From the NCBI GenBank assembly GCA_963737015.1, contig CAVTQZ010000001.1:2294001-2358000 (forward strand): a stretch of 64,000 bases of DNA, given 5' to 3'. Positions 43,677 to 53,336 of the stretch are shown in pieces (positions within the stretch are counted from its first letter, which is position 1; every line of letters starts with the position of its first letter). Under the pieces are notes generated by a model, which searched no databases, had not been told where the DNA came from, and worked only from the letters and a program-made list of their open reading frames with translations. Source of the DNA: CAVTQZ01 sp963737015. Lineage in GTDB: Bacteria; Actinomycetota; Acidimicrobiia; Acidimicrobiales; UBA8190. Made by a program: the position numbers and the translations under genes.

Positions 43677-45249
43677 TCAGTGGCCGCCCCCACGGCAACG
43701 GGGTCCCGATGCTCGAAAGGCGGAGCGTCTAGAGCGCAGTGGAAGGCGTTTCGACCCGGCTGCCCGATCTGCTCCGGGGCAGCGGGGACTTCCACAACTC
43801 TCCGGCGATTCTGAAATTCCCACTATGGCGAGCACTCCGCCGGCGACGCACATAGCCGCCGCAATCAGAACCGCAGAGCGGAACTCGCTCGCCAGCGCTC
43901 GGGGGTGGAGATAGCTCTCTCCTACAATCCCGGCGAGCCAGGGCAGGAGTGCCACGGAGACGAGTTGGGCGATGCGGGCAACGTCGTTGTTCACCGCCGA
44001 AGCGATGCCTGCGTGCTCAGAGGGGACCGAGCTCATCGCCGTGGCCGTGAGGGGCGCGACGGTGATCGCGAGCCCGAGCGCGAACACGACGACCGCCGGG
44101 AAGACGAACTCGAAATACTGCGAACCCGATACGGCCCTAGTCAAGAGCGCGAGGCCCACGGCGACCACGAGCGGGCCAACGCTCATCTGAAGTCGTGGGC
44201 CTATCCGGCTGGCGAGTCGGCCCGAACGTGCGGAGAGGAAGAGCATGATCAGGGTTACCGGTATAAGGGACAAGCCGGACTTCAGCGCGGAGTAACGATC
44301 CACGACCTGAAGCGCTATCGGGACAAGGAAAAAAGAAGCCCCGAGCGCGCCGTAGACGACGAACGTCACCGCGTTGGTGGCGCTGAACTGCCTGTCGGAG
44401 AAGATGCCGAGTGGGAGCATCGGAGCATCCACCCTCGTCTCCACGACGACGAACGACACCGTGGAGACGAGCGCGATCGCGGCAGCGGCGAGGACAGGGG
44501 CGGAGCCCCAGCCTTCGCTCGCACCTTGGATCAACGTGTAGTTGATGCCGGCGAGCGCCAACACGCCCAGTACCGTTCCCGGTACGTCGATCGCTCGGCT
44601 CGTCGTCGGGTCTCGGGACTCCGGTACGTGCCTCGCAGTTATGAGCAACACCACCGCCGCCACGGGAAGGTTTATGAAGAAGATCCAGCGCCAAGAGACT
44701 GTGACCAGGTAACCGCCGAGCACGGGCCCTGCGGCAGAGGCGACTCCACCCAGCCCGGTCCACGCACCGATCGCGCGGTCCACGATCGTTCTCGACGAAG
44801 GAGCTCTGGATGATCGCGAGGCTTCCGGGCGTGAGAAGCGCACCTCCTATGCCCTGGAGCGTGCGGGTGATTATGAGAACAAGCGCATTGGGAGCGATCC
44901 CACAGAGCGCTGAGGAGACTGCGAACCAGGCGATACCGATCATGAAGACTCGTTTGCGCCCGAAGTGGTCACCGAGGGAGCCACCGAGCAAGAGCAGTGC
45001 GGCGAGGGTGAGGGTGTAACCGGTGACGACCCATTGGAGCGGGCCGAGCCCGCTGTGGAAGTCCCTGCCGATGGTCGGCAGAGCTATTCCGACGACGGTC
45101 GCATCGATCATCGCCACCCCTGACCCGAGGGTCGTGGCGGCGACCACCCATCTCCCGGGGGCGCTCGAGAAAGCGAGCTCTCCCGCCTGCTGAGCGGCGC
45201 CGGGACTCGTGGAGCTCGCCACCCGCGAGTGTCTAGCCCGACGTCGCAC
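43677..45249 (-). CDS. MFS transporter, DHA2 family, frameshifted
   Basis: Two overlapping frames give one 14-helix-type drug:H+ antiporter. The N-terminal frame from 45249 reads AMIDATVVGIALPTIGRDF, LQWVVTGYTLTLAALLLLGGSLGDHFGRKRVF and TRTLQGIGGALLTPGSLAIIQSSFVENDR; the other continues RAIGAWTGLGGVASAAGPVLGGYL and on to 43677. The break is at 44777-44781, where one base too many gives GGACCGCGCG instead of GGACGCGCG. Apart from this the protein is complete. It would export a hydrophobic compound; the regulator is not adjacent. The C-terminal 45 residues are hydrophilic and basic. Confidence 0.85.
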
Positions 45250-45331
45250 TGGTCGGCCACGGTGCGCGACGAGGGGACGGCACCATGAGATTTCTGGAAC
45301 AGGTTTCAGTCGCTGCTACTGTCGCCCGGCG

Positions 45332-46120
45332 ATGATCCTGGACCGCTTCGGCCTCGAAGGACGTGCAGCGGTGGTGACCGGTGCAGGGAGGGGGATCGGC
45401 GCGGCCTGCGCGACCTCCTTGGCCGAAGCCGGCTGCGACGTCGTGATCTCCTCTCGGACCGAAGAGCAACTGAAGGACGTCGCAAAGGCGATCGAGGCTC
45501 ACGGGCGCAAGGCGGTTGTCGTGCCGGCGGACCTGAACGACCTGGATGCCGTGGGTGCCCTCGCTGAGAGTGCCAAGGAAAGCTTCGGGCGCCTAGACAT
45601 CGTGGTGAACAACGTCGGCGGCGCCATGCCACGTCCCTTCCTCGACACGAGCCCGCGCTTTTTGGAGCAGGCCTTCCACTTCAACGTCTCCACGGCGCAT
45701 GCTCTCACTCGTGCTGCTGTTCCGTTGATGCTCGCCGATGGTGGAGGATCGGTTGTGAACATCACCTCCGCGATAGGACGGACCAGCGGGCGCGGGTACC
45801 TTGCATACGGGACGGCCAAGGCCGCCCTTTCCCACTACACGAAGCTCGCGGCCGCCGACCTCGCTCCCCGCATCCGCGTCAACGCGATCGCGGTCGGTTC
45901 GGTCGCCACCTCGGCCCTCGAGATAGTCCTAACCGACGACACGCTTCGCGAAGCAATGGAGAGCTCTACTCCTCTGCGGCGTATCGGTGATCCACTGGAC
46001 ATCGCAGCAGGTGTCATCTATCTGTGCTCCGAGGCTGGCGGTTACGTGACCGGAAAGGTCTTCGAGATCGACGGCGGGATCGAACAACCCAACCTCGACA
46101 TGGGAATTCCCGACCTCTGA
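45332..46120 (+). CDS. Short-chain dehydrogenase/reductase
   Basis: 262 residues: AAVVTGAGRGIGAACATSLAEAG for the cofactor, DIVVNNVGGAMPRPF, serine in NITSAIGRTSG, and YLAYGTAKAALSHYTKLAAADL with YxxxK. The C-terminal GGYVTGKVFEIDGGIEQPNLD is typical of NAD(P)-linked alcohol dehydrogenases in steroid and terpenoid clusters. The ATG at 45332 begins the family sequence. It is followed 48 bases later by the AttH-like gene and the kinase-like gene on the same strand. Confidence 0.92.
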   Translation: MILDRFGLEGRAAVVTGAGRGIGAACATSLAEAGCDVVISSRTEEQLKDVAKAIEAHGRKAVVVPADLNDLDAVGALAESAKESFGRLDIVVNNVGGAMPRPFLDTSPRFLEQAFHFNVSTAHALTRAAVPLMLADGGGSVVNITSAIGRTSGRGYLAYGTAKAALSHYTKLAAADLAPRIRVNAIAVGSVATSALEIVLTDDTLREAMESSTPLRRIGDPLDIAAGVIYLCSEAGGYVTGKVFEIDGGIEQPNLDMGIPDL

Positions 46121-46168
46121 GCCGATGCACCCTCGCCTGATATCGAGCGGACGGGAACGTCGTAGAAC

Positions 46169-47299
46169 GTGAGCTCCCGGGACACGCCGGTAAGCCTCGA
46201 CGAATACCCGGTTCACCAGGTGCCCATGTCCATGAGGCACGTAGCCACGAGCGATCGCAACTTCTACGACCGCTGCTACTTCAACGCCCACGACCGAACC
46301 GGCGAGGTGTTCTTCGTTACCGGCCTCGGGGTCTATCCCAATCTCGGCGTGACTGACGCCTTCGCGACGGTGAAGGTCGGGAACCGCCAGTGCACTCTGC
46401 GGCTCTCCGATGCCCTTGGCGACGACCGCACGTCACAGCGTGTGGGGCCTTACAGCATCGACGTCCTGACTCCGCTCGAATCGATCCGGGTCGCCTGCGG
46501 GGACAACGACCACGGCATCTCCTTCGACCTCACCTGGCGGGGATCGTTCCCACCGGTCAGTGAGCCCGTGCACCTGATGCGCCAGGAGCAGCGGGTCATC
46601 CTCGACGCATCACGATTCGCGCAGGTCGGGACGTGGGCCGGTTCCATCGTCGTCGACGGTGAGCGGATGGATGTGAGACCCGAGGAGTGGTTGGGAACCC
46701 GCGACCGCTCATGGGGAATCCGACCGGTCGGCGAAGCGGAGCCCCCCGGACGCCCCTCGGCTGAGCCAGCAGAGGGATTCGGTTTCTGGTGGACCTACGT
46801 ACCGCTTCTCTTCGATGAATTTGCAATCCTCGTGATCGCGCAGGAAGACGGAGACGGAACACGGACCATGAGCGATGCGCTTCGCGTGTGGCCGGCTTCT
46901 GCTCACCGGCCCGTGGAGCAACTCGGGTGGCCCGAGTTCGAGGTCTCCTACCTTCCCGGGACGCGCATACCCCGAGCCGCCTCCATAGGACTGCGCGCGA
47001 GCAGAGAGTCGATCTCCTTGGAGGTCGAAGCACTGGGGGCGGTCGCTCTCAACTGCGGTCCCGGCTACGGAGGCGACCAGAGCTGGACCCACGGATCCTG
47101 GCGGGGCCGGGGGTTCGCGGAGAGGACCGACGCCGACCTCACGGATCCGTCGGTGACGTCTTACATGCAGTTCGGCGTGGTCGACCACGTTGCGCGTGCC
47201 GTGATCGAGGGGGCGGAGGGTTGGGGCATGTTCGAGCACGGGACGTTCGGCCGCCACGCGCCGTCGGGTTTCGAGGACTGGGGCTCTGTGGCACCCTGA
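46169..47299 (+). CDS. AttH/DUF7064-like protein of unknown function
   Basis: 376 residues rich in beta strands: NFYDRCYFNAHDRTGEVFFVTGLGVYPN near residue 30 and a second half with WGIRPVGEAE and GFWWTYVPLLFDEFAILV. The layout suggests two lipocalin-like AttH/CrtC-type barrels. Similar proteins accompany phosphotransferase and SDR genes in actinobacterial and sphingomonad steroid or terpene clusters. No signal peptide and no assigned reaction. GTG start. It lies 61 bases before the phosphotransferase gene. Confidence 0.65.
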   Translation: MSSRDTPVSLDEYPVHQVPMSMRHVATSDRNFYDRCYFNAHDRTGEVFFVTGLGVYPNLGVTDAFATVKVGNRQCTLRLSDALGDDRTSQRVGPYSIDVLTPLESIRVACGDNDHGISFDLTWRGSFPPVSEPVHLMRQEQRVILDASRFAQVGTWAGSIVVDGERMDVRPEEWLGTRDRSWGIRPVGEAEPPGRPSAEPAEGFGFWWTYVPLLFDEFAILVIAQEDGDGTRTMSDALRVWPASAHRPVEQLGWPEFEVSYLPGTRIPRAASIGLRASRESISLEVEALGAVALNCGPGYGGDQSWTHGSWRGRGFAERTDADLTDPSVTSYMQFGVVDHVARAVIEGAEGWGMFEHGTFGRHAPSGFEDWGSVAP

Positions 47300-47360
47300 G
47301 AACGGTCCGGGCTCGAATGGGTCCCGGCGCCTGGGGAGGTCGGTCGATGGGACGTCGACT

Positions 47361-48524
47361 ATGAGCGAAGGCGGGGCAGGGGCAGAACGCGACGAGCACA
47401 CGGCGGCCATCGCCGAGAAACCCCAACTTCGAAGGTCGACCCGCGACCCGGTCGAGCTTCGCAGTCGCCTGGCCGAGTGGCTCGAGACGAAGCTCGAGGA
47501 TCCGGAGCTGGACGATCTGATCGTGCCCGAATCGAACGGCATGTCCAGTGAGACGCTCCTGTTCGACGTGACGCACCACAACGCCGGAGGACGCGAGACG
47601 TTGCAATGCGCCGCGAGGTTGAGCCCGGATCCCGACGCCGCACCGGTGTTCCCTGTATACGACCTCGAGCGCCAATACCGCGTGATGCGCCTCGTCGGCG
47701 AGCGCACCGACGTTCCCGTGCCCGGGACCCTTTGGCTCGAGACCGATCCCGCGCCGCTCGGTGCCCAGTTCTTCGTCATGGAGAAGGTGGACGGGCTCGT
47801 GCCGCCCGACGTCATGCCCTACCCCTTCGGATCTTGGTTGAGCGAGGCCCCCCGCGAGAACCGGGACCGGCTGCAACGCTCGGCCGTGAAAGTCCTCGCG
47901 GAGATCCACGGCGCAGACACCTCGGACGAAGACGTGTCCTTCCTGGAATTGAGCCGTCCGGGTAACAGCGCGCTCGAGCGACACGTGGAGGACCTTCGTG
48001 CCTACTACGAATGGGTCACCTCCGACGGCGTGCGCTCCCCCCTGATCGAGAGCTCGTTCGCCTGGATCTACGACCACTGGCCCGAGGACGAAGGACCGAC
48101 GGTGATCAGCTGGGGCGATGCGCGGATCGGGAACATGATGTTCAGGGACTTCGAAGCCGTCGCGGTCCTGGACTGGGAGATGGCCGCTCTCGGACCCGCG
48201 GAGGTCGACCTGGCCTGGATGATCTATCTGCACCGGTTCCTCGACGACATAGCGATCTCGGCAGGTCTTCCCGGCATGGGACGTTTCATGCATCGGGACG
48301 ACGTGGTGGGGACATACGAGTCGATGTCGTCGCACACCCCGAAGAACCTCGAGTTCTACATGCTCTACGCGGCTCTCCGGCACGCAGTCGTGATGAGCAG
48401 GGTCGCCCGGAGGCAGGTCCTCTTCGGAGAAATCGAGATGCCCGACGACCCCGACGACATGATCATGCACCGGACGAGCCTCGAGCAGATGTTGACGGGC
48501 TCCTACTGGAGCCGATTCGCCTGA
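47361..48524 (+). CDS. Phosphotransferase (APH/ACAD10-like) family protein
   Basis: 387 residues of the aminoglycoside-phosphotransferase fold: QFFVMEKVDGLVPPDVMPY for the hinge, VISWGDARIGNMMFRDFEAVAVLDWEMAALG for the catalytic loop (D in WGDARIGN) and metal site (DWE). In related actinobacterial operons these kinases phosphorylate hydroxyacyl-CoA or similar small molecules rather than antibiotics. The ATG at 47361 directly follows the AttH-like gene, and the two with the upstream SDR probably form one module. Confidence 0.88.
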   Translation: MSEGGAGAERDEHTAAIAEKPQLRRSTRDPVELRSRLAEWLETKLEDPELDDLIVPESNGMSSETLLFDVTHHNAGGRETLQCAARLSPDPDAAPVFPVYDLERQYRVMRLVGERTDVPVPGTLWLETDPAPLGAQFFVMEKVDGLVPPDVMPYPFGSWLSEAPRENRDRLQRSAVKVLAEIHGADTSDEDVSFLELSRPGNSALERHVEDLRAYYEWVTSDGVRSPLIESSFAWIYDHWPEDEGPTVISWGDARIGNMMFRDFEAVAVLDWEMAALGPAEVDLAWMIYLHRFLDDIAISAGLPGMGRFMHRDDVVGTYESMSSHTPKNLEFYMLYAALRHAVVMSRVARRQVLFGEIEMPDDPDDMIMHRTSLEQMLTGSYWSRFA

Positions 48525-48599
48525 TCGAACCACCGTACGGCGGCGCGATGAGCTTTCGGCCCGGACCCACGTACGCTCGGCGGCGGTGAGGGCTGCATC

Positions 48600-50222
48600 G
48601 TGAGCGACCCGAGCGGGGACCGCTTCGAGGGCGAGCCACGCCCGCAACGGCCCACCGGACCACAGCCGTCGAGGCAATCGGCTTCCCGGGCTGCGTCCCG
48701 AGCGGCATCGCACCTCGCAGCGGCGGGCCGACGGCGTCTCATCCTCCTTTTCGGAGGTCGGGAGCGCACGAGGGTCATCGTGCTCCTCGCATGCGTGCTG
48801 GCCATGGCGAGCGCGGACATCGCGACCGTCGGGGCGTCCGCTACTCAACTTCGCCAGAGCCTGCACATCTCCAACACCGACGTAGGTCTTCTGGTAGCGG
48901 TGAACTCGGTCGTGGGCGCCGTCGCCTCGGTGCCGTTCGGGATCCTCGCCGACCGGGTACGCCGCACCTGGACGCTCTCGTTCGCCGTCGCGCTCTGGGG
49001 GGTAGCGATGCTCGGGAGCGCCACCGCAGGTTCGTTCGGTGACCTGTTGCTTTGGCGGCTGGGCCTAGGGGTGGTCACCGCCGCAGCAGGCCCCGCCGTT
49101 GCATCGTTGGTGGGCGACTACTTCCGCAGCGGCGAACGGGGGAAGATCTACAGCTACATCCTGACCGGCGAGCTGATCGGTGCCGGAGCGGGTTTCGCGG
49201 TCACGGGCGACGTCGCAGCTCTTTCGTGGCGCGCCGCTTTCGTGATCCTCGCACTCGTGGCGTTCCCCTTGGCGTGGGCGCTCTTCCGGCTTCCCGAACC
49301 CGTCCGGGGCGGAAGAGGTGTTCTACTTCCTGAATCCCCCGCCTCCGCCTCCGCCTCGCCGCAGCAGGTCGAGGGTGTGTCGGTACCCCCGGTCACCGAG
49401 AACCGCCCCGGCGACGGATATGCGGACGTTTCCGCAGAACCGGCGGAGAAAGACACGGATCGCGACGACACGCGACCGGAGGTGACGGACGCTCAACGTC
49501 TCGCGGCCGAGCGCGGCATCGCCCCCGACCTAGGCCTCGTGCGCAGGGTTAGACGCAAGCGGATCGGCGTGATCTCCGCCACGCGCTACGTGCTTGCAGT
49601 CAAGACGAACCTCGCCCTCATCATCTCGAGCGCCTGCGGCTACTACTTCCTGGCGGGCGTACAGACCTTCGGGGTCGAATTCGTGAGACGCCAGTATCAC
49701 GTGAACCCTGCTCTCGCCAACATCCTCATGATCGTCATCGGCGGGGGCGCGGCCATAGGGATCATCGCGGCCGGGCCACTGAGTGACTCGTGGCTACATC
49801 GAGGGCGGCTCAACTCGCGCATCCTCATAGCGGCCATCGCCGCCTGCGCGACCGTGCTGCTCTTCATCCCTGCGCTGTCCACGCACAGCTTGGTCACCGC
49901 GCTCCCCTACGTCATCGTGGCGGCCGCGGCGCTGTCGGCCCAGAACCCTCCCATCGACGCAGCACGGCTCGACATCATGCCTGCGGTCCTGTGGGGTCGA
50001 GCCGAGGGCATCCGCACGTTTCTGAGGACGATGGCTCAGGCACTCGCGCCGCTCCTGTTCGGGTTCTTCTCGGACCGGATCGGATATCAGGGGACGTTTT
50101 TCCTGATGCTGCTTCCGCTCAGTGCGAGCGCGTACTTCTTGTTCCGCGCGATGCGCACCTATCCGACTGACGTGGCTACCGCCGCCGCAGCGTCGGCGCC
50201 ACCACAAGATCCGTCCGCCTGA
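48600..50222 (+). CDS. MFS transporter (spinster-like)
   Basis: 540 residues. A 60-residue hydrophilic N-terminus precedes 12 helices; motif A-like FGILADRVRRTWTLS follows helix 2. A long loop in the middle (about residues 235-310) is rich in Pro, Ser and acidic residues. The second half begins LALIISSACGYYFLAG. The arrangement fits spinster-type carriers of lipids or organic acids. GTG start. It stands 75 bases after the kinase gene and 48 before the aldo/keto reductase. Confidence 0.87.
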   Translation: MSDPSGDRFEGEPRPQRPTGPQPSRQSASRAASRAASHLAAAGRRRLILLFGGRERTRVIVLLACVLAMASADIATVGASATQLRQSLHISNTDVGLLVAVNSVVGAVASVPFGILADRVRRTWTLSFAVALWGVAMLGSATAGSFGDLLLWRLGLGVVTAAAGPAVASLVGDYFRSGERGKIYSYILTGELIGAGAGFAVTGDVAALSWRAAFVILALVAFPLAWALFRLPEPVRGGRGVLLPESPASASASPQQVEGVSVPPVTENRPGDGYADVSAEPAEKDTDRDDTRPEVTDAQRLAAERGIAPDLGLVRRVRRKRIGVISATRYVLAVKTNLALIISSACGYYFLAGVQTFGVEFVRRQYHVNPALANILMIVIGGGAAIGIIAAGPLSDSWLHRGRLNSRILIAAIAACATVLLFIPALSTHSLVTALPYVIVAAAALSAQNPPIDAARLDIMPAVLWGRAEGIRTFLRTMAQALAPLLFGFFSDRIGYQGTFFLMLLPLSASAYFLFRAMRTYPTDVATAAAASAPPQDPSA

Positions 50223-50270
50223 ATCAGTTCGGGGAGCCGCCCGGACGGAATCCGAGGCCCCGACGATAAG

Positions 50271-51137
50271 GTGGCCGCCGTGAGCAACGCGGCAGACGCA
50301 TCCCAGGCGGGAACGACGGACGTAGGCGGGGATCTCACGGTCCATCGCCTCGGTTTCGGCGCGATGCGGATCACCGGGAGCGGCATCATCGGTGATCCGC
50401 CAGACCGTGAAGAGGCCAAGCGCGTCCTTCGCCGTGCCGTGGAGCTGGGAGTGAACTTCATAGACACCGCCGACTCCTACGGCCCCGAAGTCTCGGAGAA
50501 ACTCATCGCCGAAGCCCTCGCCCCGTACCCCGAGGACCTGGTCATCGCCACCAAGGGCGGGCTCCTGCGTCCCGGTCCGAACCGGTGGACCCCCGACGGG
50601 CGTCCCGAGCATCTGCGAGAGGCCTGTGAGGGGAGCCTGCGCCGTCTGAAGGTGGAGCAGATCGCGCTGTACCAGTTTCACCGGCCGGACCCGAACGTCC
50701 CCGTCGAAGAGTCGATCGGTGAGCTCGCTCGTCTCAAGGACGAGGGCAAGATCCGTCATATCGGCATATGCAACGTGAACGAGCACGAACTACGCAGAGC
50801 TCAGAGTGTGGCCGCCATCGTGTCGGTGCAGAACCGCTACAACGTCGCAGACCGCACGTCGGAGTCGATGATCGACCTGTGTGACGAGGAACGTCTCAGC
50901 TTCCTACCCTGGGCACCCATCCTCGACATTGAGGGCGAGGGTGCGATCCAGAAGATCGCAGCCGGTCACGGGGTCACCCCGAGGCAGGTGGTACTCGCTT
51001 GGCTTCTCGCCAGATCTCCCTCGGTACTGCCCATCCCGGGGACCGGATCGGTCGAGCACCTCGAGGAGAACATCGCAGCCGCCAGCATCGATCTCGGCGC
51101 CGCGGAGATAGAGACGCTCACGTTCAAGAGCCGTTGA
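50271..51137 (+). CDS. Aldo/keto reductase
   Basis: 288 residues. The tetrad is visible: Asp in FIDTADSYG with Tyr in the same motif, Lys in VIATKGGLL and His in LYQFHRPDPN. C-terminal LPIPGTGSVEHLEENIAAA carries the NADPH-phosphate region. It reduces aldehydes or ketones with NADPH. GTG at 50271 is used; GTG at 50280 is an alternative. Convergent with the MarR gene. Confidence 0.92.
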   Translation: MAAVSNAADASQAGTTDVGGDLTVHRLGFGAMRITGSGIIGDPPDREEAKRVLRRAVELGVNFIDTADSYGPEVSEKLIAEALAPYPEDLVIATKGGLLRPGPNRWTPDGRPEHLREACEGSLRRLKVEQIALYQFHRPDPNVPVEESIGELARLKDEGKIRHIGICNVNEHELRRAQSVAAIVSVQNRYNVADRTSESMIDLCDEERLSFLPWAPILDIEGEGAIQKIAAGHGVTPRQVVLAWLLARSPSVLPIPGTGSVEHLEENIAAASIDLGAAEIETLTFKSR

Positions 51138-51172
51138 GAGCGCCCGGCGACACAGCGGGGACAGCGCACCGC

Positions 51173-51718
51173 CTAACCGGCGTCGGTCATCTCCTGCGCG
51201 CTCGGATCGCACGCGGAGGCGGCGTCGCTCATCTTGCGTAACAGGTCACGAAGGGTTCGTTGTTCGGACGCTGTCAGGGCGGTGAAGAACTCCGGTGGCT
51301 CGAGGAGCTGATCGAGTAGCTCCGCCCTCACCCGATCGCCCTTGTCGGTGAGCGCGACCGTCTTGAATCGATGATCTTCGGGGTTGAATCGTCGCTCCAC
51401 CAGACCGCGCTGCTCCAGCTCGCGCACCTGCATGGTCACGTAGGAGGGATCGCACCTCCACTGCTGAGCCAGCGCCCGCAGAGGAACGGGGCCCGACGAA
51501 AGCGAGGGCGAGATGATCGACTTCAACAGGCCCGGTGTGAAACCTGCCTTGTCGCAGAGACCCGAGAGGCGGTCGTGCGCGGCAGGGTTGAAGAGAGCAA
51601 GGTCCAGGATGCTCTGCCAAGCGTCTCGCGCAGGAGCGATCTTCTTTCGCTCAACTGCAACGCTCCGCAGCTTCTTGACCACGCAGTCGAGGTTACCCGC
51701 CGGGAACGTCCTGTTCAA
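51173..51718 (-). CDS. MarR-family transcriptional regulator
   Basis: 181 residues. The winged helix covers about residues 60-140: PVPLRALAQQWRCDPSYVTMQVRELEQRGLVER and RRFNPEDHRFKTVALTDKGD for the wing. A TTG at 51718 or a GTG at 51682 (VVKKLRSV) may start it; neither has a strong ribosome-binding site. It is divergent from the DHA2 exporter with an operator-like inverted repeat in between, so it most likely represses that exporter and itself. Confidence 0.9.
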   Translation of the reverse strand: MNRTFPAGNLDCVVKKLRSVAVERKKIAPARDAWQSILDLALFNPAAHDRLSGLCDKAGFTPGLLKSIISPSLSSGPVPLRALAQQWRCDPSYVTMQVRELEQRGLVERRFNPEDHRFKTVALTDKGDRVRAELLDQLLEPPEFFTALTASEQRTLRDLLRKMSDAASACDPSAQEMTDAG

Positions 51719-51725
51719 GGAATTA

Positions 51726-51763
51726 CTTGAGTTTTATAAAATCAAGGATTGACAAGACTCAAG
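51726..51763. promoter_or_regulatory. Putative MarR operators between regulator and exporter
   Basis: CTTGA at 51726-51730 and TCAAG at 51742-51746 flank an AT-rich core (21-bp near-palindrome, 8 of 10 pairs matching). CTTGAGT at 51726 also pairs with ACTCAAG at 51757-51763. The AT-rich stretch stands out from the GC-rich surroundings and lies between the divergent MarR and exporter genes. Confidence 0.65.
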
Positions 51764-51784
51764 CAATATGCCAGAGTCGACTTC

Positions 51785-53278
51785 ATGAGCACATTCCTTG
51801 ACGACCGGGAACGGGCACTTCCCCCCGACGGCGAAACCGAGCCGAAAGGCAGGCTCGGTTTCGCCCTGGCGGTCATCTGCGCCGCGCAGCTGATGGTCGT
51901 GCTCGACGCAACCATCGTGAACGTCGCCCTTCCATCCATCCAGCGCCAACTCCACTTCTCCCCCGTGAGCCTCGAATGGGTCATCACGGGTTATGCGCTC
52001 GCTTTCGGCGGGCTGCTGCTTCTGGGCGGCCGCACCGGCGACCTCTTCGGCAGGCGCAGGATGTTCGTGGTCGGGGTCCTGGTGTTCACCACCGCTTCGT
52101 TCCTCGGCGGATTGGCCACCAACGAAGCCTGGCTGATCGCCGCACGCGTCCTGCAGGGAATCGGAGGAGCCATCGCCTCCCCTACCGCTCTGTCTCTCAT
52201 CACAAATACGTTCCCCGAAGGCCCGCAACGCAACAGGGCGATGGGGGTGTATGCAGCGATGTCCGGCGGTGGTGGAGCGCTCGGTCTGTTGCTCGGCGGG
52301 ATCTTGACCGACGTCGCATCGTGGCGCTGGGTGCTGTTCGTGAACGTCCCGATCGGACTGCTGGTCGCCGCCGTGGCCCCGCGTGTACTTCAGGAGAGCG
52401 AGCGTCAACAAGGTCGGCTCGACATCGCGGGCGCCCTTACCGTGAGCGGTGGCATGACCAGCCTGGTGTACGGACTTGCACACGCTGCCTCCCATGGCTG
52501 GGGCAGCACCGGGACCCTCGTGCCTCTCGTGCTCTCGGTCGTGCTCCTCGTCGCTTTCGTGACGATCGAGGCCCGCAGTCCTCACGCGATCATGCCTTTG
52601 CACATCTTCGCCGACCGCAACCGCTCGGGCGCTTACGCATTGATGCTGATGCTCGCGTCGGCGATGTTCTCCCTGTTCTTCTTCCTCACCCAGTTCGTCC
52701 AGAACATCCTTGGCTACAGCCCATTGAAAGCCGGGCTCGCCTTCCTGCCCCTGACTGCAGGAATCGTGGTGATGGCCGGCATCGTTTCGAGGGTCGTCGG
52801 ACGCATCGGACCACGCCTCCCTCTCACGATCGGACCCCTGATCACGACGGGCGCGCTCGTCTGGATGTCGAGAATCACGGTGCACAGCGGCTACGTCGCG
52901 GGTGTGCTCGGGCCGGCCCTGCTCGTCGCCATCTCGATGGGGACGGCGTTCGTGCCACTCACACTCACCGCTGTCTCGGGCGTCCGGCGCGAGGACGCGG
53001 GAGTGGCATCGGCTCTCTTGAACACGGGGCAACAGGTCGGAGGGTCCCTCGGGCTCGCCATCCTCGTGACGGTCTCCACCGCCATTACCAACGGCCAACA
53101 CCATGTAGCGAAGGCGGTGGCGGTGACAGCGGGTTACGCGGGCGCCTTCCGGGTCGCGGCGGGGCTGGCGATGCTGGCCTTCCTCATCGGGGTCGTGTCG
53201 ATACGAACCGGCAAGACTTCTGTGGAAGCCGTCCCCGGCCTCTCCGGTGGGATCGCTGCGGAGGAGCTCGTCGCCTGA
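51785..53278 (+). CDS. MFS transporter, DHA2 (drug:H+ antiporter) family
   Basis: 497 residues, 14 predicted helices: LMVVLDATIVNVALPSIQRQL with motif D1, LEWVITGYALAFGGLLLLGGRTGDLFGRRRMF with motif A, ARVLQGIGGAIASPTALSLI with motif B and GALGLLLGGILTDVASWRW with motif C. It matches the EmrB/QacA efflux group. The ATG at 51785 is preferred to 51749. Expression is probably derepressed by a ligand of the adjacent MarR regulator. Confidence 0.94.
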   Translation: MSTFLDDRERALPPDGETEPKGRLGFALAVICAAQLMVVLDATIVNVALPSIQRQLHFSPVSLEWVITGYALAFGGLLLLGGRTGDLFGRRRMFVVGVLVFTTASFLGGLATNEAWLIAARVLQGIGGAIASPTALSLITNTFPEGPQRNRAMGVYAAMSGGGGALGLLLGGILTDVASWRWVLFVNVPIGLLVAAVAPRVLQESERQQGRLDIAGALTVSGGMTSLVYGLAHAASHGWGSTGTLVPLVLSVVLLVAFVTIEARSPHAIMPLHIFADRNRSGAYALMLMLASAMFSLFFFLTQFVQNILGYSPLKAGLAFLPLTAGIVVMAGIVSRVVGRIGPRLPLTIGPLITTGALVWMSRITVHSGYVAGVLGPALLVAISMGTAFVPLTLTAVSGVRREDAGVASALLNTGQQVGGSLGLAILVTVSTAITNGQHHVAKAVAVTAGYAGAFRVAAGLAMLAFLIGVVSIRTGKTSVEAVPGLSGGIAAEELVA

Positions 53279-53295
53279 CCGCACTGGTCGATTTC

Positions 53296-53325
53296 GACGC
53301 TGCCTCGTGCAAGTCGAGGCGCGTC
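53296..53325. terminator. Hairpin between convergent genes
   Basis: GACGC at 53296-53300 pairs with GCGTC at 53321-53325 and GCCTC at 53302-53306 with GAGGC at 53316-53320, with one unpaired base and a nine-base loop. It lies between the exporter and the spermidine-synthase-like gene. No T-tract. Confidence 0.5.
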
Positions 53326-53336
53326 GCGTCCAGGAC

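Noticed and set aside
51734..53284. 516-codon minus-strand open frame opposite the MFS exporter
   Set aside because: Composition is Arg/Asp/His-rich without any domain; the plus strand encodes a complete DHA2 transporter.
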